A program made the translations under genes and the position numbers. From contig BPKO01000002.1 in the NCBI GenBank assembly GCA_026005175.1, positions 156,501 to 220,500 on the forward strand: a stretch of 64,000 nucleotides of DNA. The letters are read 5' to 3'. Source of the stretch: Candidatus Tectimicrobiota bacterium. Its GTDB lineage: Bacteria > Tectomicrobia > Entotheonellia > Entotheonellales > Entotheonellaceae. Shown piece by piece: positions 61,282 to 64,000 of this stretch. The notes under the pieces were generated by a model. The model did no database searches. It had not been told where the DNA came from and saw nothing but the letters and a program-made list of their open reading frames with translations. Each line of letters opens with the position of its first letter. Positions within the stretch are counted from its first letter, which is position 1.

Positions 61282-62150
61282 ACGGGGTGGGCGCGCGCCG
61301 CAGCTTGCTGCAGGGCGCGACGGGTGAGCACGCCGCTCAAGTGGCGCCGAAACGCGGCCGAGGCATGCAAGTCGCCCTCGGGGTCCACCCCGGCGCGCGC
61401 CGCTTCGGCCACCGCCTCCAGGCGGGTGGCGTCCACTTCCTGCCCCACCAAAATCGCCGGCGCCTCGCGCACCAGGTAAGGGGTGCCGCCCACCCCGGTG
61501 AGGGCCACGGCGACGCGGGTGCAGCGGCGGTCGGCGTCGAGGGTGAGCAGGGCGGCAGCGCCCACCAGGGCAAAGTCGCCGTGGCGGCGGCTGACTTCGA
61601 GGAAGCTCCACCCCGTGCCCGCCGGCCAGCGGGGAAAGCGCACCGCGGTGAGCACCTCGGTGGGCTCTAAAGCGGTGGTAAAGTACGTGAGGAAAAAGTC
61701 CTCGGCAGCAAGCTCGCGCTCGCCTTGCGGGCCCTGCACCCGCACGCTACCGCCGTAGGCCAGCAGCACTGCCGGCAGCTCAGCAGCCGGATCGGCATGG
61801 GCCAGGCTGCCGCCCACGGTGCCGCGGGTGCGGATGGCCGGGTGACCGATAAAGGCAGCGGCTTCGGCCAGCAAGGGGTAGTGCTGCTGCACCAGGGGAT
61901 CGCGCTCCAGGCGCCGCTGGCGCGTCATGGCGCCCACGGTGAGGGCGACGTCGTCGGCTGCCAGGCCGGCAAGACCGGCCACGCGGTTGAGGTCGATCAA
62001 GTAGCGAGGGCGGGCAAGGCGAAAGTTGAGCAGGGGCACCAGGCTCTGGCCGCCAGCCAGGAGCTTGGCCTCGTCGCCATACTCGGCCAGCAGGGCTAAG
62101 GTCTCTTCCAGCGTCTCAGGCGCCGCATAGGCAAAGGGGGCAGGTTTCAT
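61278..62150 (-). CDS. FAD-binding subunit of a xanthine dehydrogenase/CO dehydrogenase-type enzyme (CoxM-like)
   Basis: A 290-residue flavoprotein of the molybdenum hydroxylase family. FAD-binding motifs are AKLLAGGQSLVPLLNFRL and IRTRGTVGGSLAHADPAAEL, and the C-terminal domain has VAVALTGVGGTPYLVREAP. In this family the flavin subunit normally works with a molybdopterin (CoxL) and a 2Fe-2S (CoxS) subunit; neither lies beside it in the window. An AAGGAGAG site supports the start at 62150. Substrate cannot be inferred. Confidence 0.9.
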   Translation of the reverse strand: MKPAPFAYAAPETLEETLALLAEYGDEAKLLAGGQSLVPLLNFRLARPRYLIDLNRVAGLAGLAADDVALTVGAMTRQRRLERDPLVQQHYPLLAEAAAFIGHPAIRTRGTVGGSLAHADPAAELPAVLLAYGGSVRVQGPQGERELAAEDFFLTYFTTALEPTEVLTAVRFPRWPAGTGWSFLEVSRRHGDFALVGAAALLTLDADRRCTRVAVALTGVGGTPYLVREAPAILVGQEVDATRLEAVAEAARAGVDPEGDLHASAAFRRHLSGVLTRRALQQAAARAHPV

Positions 62151-62292
62151 GACGCATCTCTCCTTCCGCGCCGCGGCTTTTCTGGCGGGCTGCCAGGTGC
62201 TACCATACGCCAGCGGCGCGGTGCCGTCAAGCGGACTGGACAGGCGCCGCGCCGTGGCGTACCGTCTTTTCCTCTGGTGACAGGAGACCGCC

Positions 62293-63678
62293 ATGAACCA
62301 GCAGGCGCCGCCAAGCGCTGCATTGTCCACCCCTGAAGCCCTGTGGCAGGCCGGCCACGACCACCTGTGGCTACACGCCTCCCCTTGGCGCGCCCTGGCG
62401 CCGGGGCACAAGCGCATCCTCGTCTCAGGGCGGGGATGCACGGTACGCGACCTTGAGGGCAAAGAATACCTCGACGGCCTGGCCGGCCTGTGGCTGGTCA
62501 ACGTCGGCCACGGCCGCGAGGAAATCGCCGCGGCGATGGCCCGGCAGGCCGCTACTCTGGCCTACGCCAGCGCGACGCAGGCCACCACCCTGCCCGCCAT
62601 CCAGCTCGCTACCCGCCTGGCGGCGCTCGCCCCTGGCGACTTGTCGGTGGCCTTTTTTTGCAGCGGCGGCTCAGAGGCGGTAGAATCGGCACTCAAAATC
62701 GCCCGCCAGTACCACTATCTGCGCGGCGAGCGCAAGCGCTACAAGTTCATCGCCCGCCGCGGCTCCTACCACGGCGCCACGTACGGCGCCATGAGCGTCA
62801 GCGGCACGCGGCAGCTCACCGAGCCTTACTTCAGCCCCCTGCTGCCCGGTACCCTGCACGTGGCACCTCCCTACTGCTACCGTTGCGACTATCGCTATAC
62901 GTATCCGGAGTGCGACGTTTACTGCGCCGACGCCATTGCCCAGCTCATCGAATTCGAGGGGCCGGAAACGGTGGCGGCGGTGATTGCCGAGCCGGTGTCG
63001 GCGTCGGGCGGCGTGGCGGTGCCGCCGCCGGAATACTGGCCGCGCCTGCGCGAGATCTGCGACCGCTACGGGGTGCTGCTCATCGTCGACGAAGTGATCA
63101 CCGGCTTTGGCCGCACCGGCAAGCTCTTTGCCAGCGAGCACTGGAACGTGGCGGGCGACCTCATGACGGTGGCAAAAGGCTTAAGCAGCGGCTACGCCCC
63201 CATCGGCGCCGTGCTCTGCCGCCCCCAGGTGGCCGAGGCCTTTACCGGCGCAGAGCGAAAACTCTCCCACTTGCTCACCTTTGGGGGCCACCCCGTGGCC
63301 TGCGCCGCGGCGCTCGCCAACCTGGACATTTTGGAGCGCGAGAACCTGGTGGCCCACGCCGCGGCCATGGGCGCTTACTTGCTCGAGCAGCTGCAGTCCC
63401 TGCGCGCCCACCCCCTGGTGGGCGACGTGCGCGGCCTGGGGCTGCTGGCGGCGGTGGAGCTGGTGCGCGACCGCAAGACAAAAGAGAAGTTTTCCCCCGA
63501 GGACGAGGCGATGCAGCGGCTGGCGCAGCGGCTGGCCGAAAAAGGCCTGCTTACCCGCGTTACTTCGATGGTTTTTTTGGCCCCGCCGCTGTGCATCACC
63601 CGCCCCGAGGTAGACCGCCTCGTGGCCATCCTCGACAGCGCCCTGCACGAGCTAGAACAGGACCTTGGCTACTGTTGA
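62293..63678 (+). CDS. Class III (omega) aminotransferase
   Basis: A 461-residue PLP enzyme. It has the cofactor-binding FCSGGSEAVESALKIARQYH, YHGATYGAMSVSG, LLIVDEVITGFGRTGKLFAS and the Schiff-base lysine in LMTVAKGLSSGYAPIGAVL. A four-cysteine patch (PYCYRCDYRYTYPECDVYC) occurs in the middle, as in many omega-amino-acid:pyruvate and putrescine-type transaminases. A CAGGAG site precedes the ATG. The hairpin at 63690-63707 after the stop (seven GC pairs) has no U run, so the next gene may be co-transcribed. Confidence 0.92.
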   Translation: MNQQAPPSAALSTPEALWQAGHDHLWLHASPWRALAPGHKRILVSGRGCTVRDLEGKEYLDGLAGLWLVNVGHGREEIAAAMARQAATLAYASATQATTLPAIQLATRLAALAPGDLSVAFFCSGGSEAVESALKIARQYHYLRGERKRYKFIARRGSYHGATYGAMSVSGTRQLTEPYFSPLLPGTLHVAPPYCYRCDYRYTYPECDVYCADAIAQLIEFEGPETVAAVIAEPVSASGGVAVPPPEYWPRLREICDRYGVLLIVDEVITGFGRTGKLFASEHWNVAGDLMTVAKGLSSGYAPIGAVLCRPQVAEAFTGAERKLSHLLTFGGHPVACAAALANLDILERENLVAHAAAMGAYLLEQLQSLRAHPLVGDVRGLGLLAAVELVRDRKTKEKFSPEDEAMQRLAQRLAEKGLLTRVTSMVFLAPPLCITRPEVDRLVAILDSALHELEQDLGYC

Positions 63679-63721
63679 GGCCAGAGAGCGCGGGCGCTGG
63701 CGCCCGCAAGAAGGAGGTACG

Positions 63722-64000
63722 ATGCACGCGATTCCCACCCTGCCGTTTTATCCCCAGGGCTTTCTCAGCCTGGCCAAAAACATTGGCATCAAAGACAGCA
63801 GCCTCGACTTTGCCATTGTGTATTCCACGGTGCGCGCCGCCGCCGCCGGCCTTTTCACCCAGAGCCTCTTTTGCGGTGCGCCCATCGTGGTGGGCCGCGA
63901 GCACTTGGCCGACGGCTACGCCCAGGCGCTGGTGGTCAACAGCAAGAACGCCAACGTGGCCACCGGCCGCCGCGGCCTTGAGGCCGCGCGGGAAATCACC
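63722..64000 (+). CDS. ArgJ-like glutamate/ornithine N-acetyltransferase, N-terminal part
   Basis: The first 93 residues of an ArgJ-family protein: YPQGFLSLAKNIGIKDSSLD, then AAAAGLFTQSLFCGAPIVVG, REHLADGYAQALVVNSKNAN and ATGRRGLEAAREI. ArgJ makes N-acetylglutamate and recycles the acetyl group in arginine synthesis. The family's self-cleavage Thr lies past the window edge, so activity cannot be judged. The usual GV(F)xAAGV opening is altered to GFLSLAKNIGI, so it may be a paralog with another role. A GAAGGAGG site precedes the ATG. Confidence 0.82.
   Translation, partial: MHAIPTLPFYPQGFLSLAKNIGIKDSSLDFAIVYSTVRAAAAGLFTQSLFCGAPIVVGREHLADGYAQALVVNSKNANVATGRRGLEAAREIT

Overview
The window is a high-GC, densely coded stretch of a Gram-negative, flagellated bacterium. 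FlgH (L ring) and FlgI (P ring) imply an outer membrane, and the flagellar genes carry sigma-28 and sigma-54 type promoters. A UGSC-family selenoprotein, family-4 uracil-DNA glycosylase, endonuclease V and a remnant of a di-myo-inositol-phosphate enzyme would suit a deep-branching, possibly heat-adapted lineage (Desulfobacterota/NC10/Rokubacteria/Tectomicrobia-like). No rRNA is present, so the phylum cannot be fixed. I see no tRNA, CRISPR array or complete insertion sequence.

Region 1 (1-10.9 kb, + strand): flgG(partial)-flgA-flgH-flgI-flgJ(M23 fusion)-flgM-flgN-flgK-flgL-csrA-fliW-flaG, then a SprA-type metalloprotease gene. These build the rod, rings and hook-filament junction and control the switch to filament synthesis (FlgM/sigma-28, FliW/CsrA).

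Region 2 (10.9-26.3 kb): five paralogous TPR-glycosyltransferase genes. Four are in tandem behind a sigma-54-like promoter; the fifth lies beyond a reversed fliT-fliS-fliD-fliC block that encodes a very large flagellin. The C-terminal catalytic halves share near-identical DNA blocks of about 833 bp, while the TPR halves differ.

Region 3 (26.3-38.7 kb, + strand): a tightly overlapping nonulosonic-acid-like sugar operon: SpsF-type cytidylyltransferase, Gfo/Idh oxidoreductase, DegT aminotransferase, NAD epimerase, GNAT, NeuB-type synthase, two asparagine-synthase-like proteins, a WbpG/PseA-type amidotransferase and two methyltransferases. It probably makes the sugar that the TPR enzymes put on flagellin.

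Region 4 (38.7-48.6 kb): a diguanylate cyclase with a sigma-28-like promoter, a TlpA thioredoxin, a small membrane protein, a UGSC selenoprotein with an in-frame TGA and SECIS-like hairpin plus its partner gene, a ClC channel, a zinc/manganese ABC transporter, a HAD dehalogenase and a truncated inositol-phosphate cytidylyltransferase fusion.

Region 5 (48.6-64 kb): rpoD behind two tandem sigma-70 promoters and a structured leader, mrp, a base-damage repair cluster (nth, nfi, udg), a B12/radical SAM protein, an MFS exporter, mntP, ccdA, a His-rich membrane protein, a CoxM-type FAD subunit, a class III aminotransferase and a partial argJ.

At least ten genes, including the essential rpoD, carry single-base frameshifts, mostly in short homopolymers. 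I treat these as probable consensus errors and give full-length gene spans.
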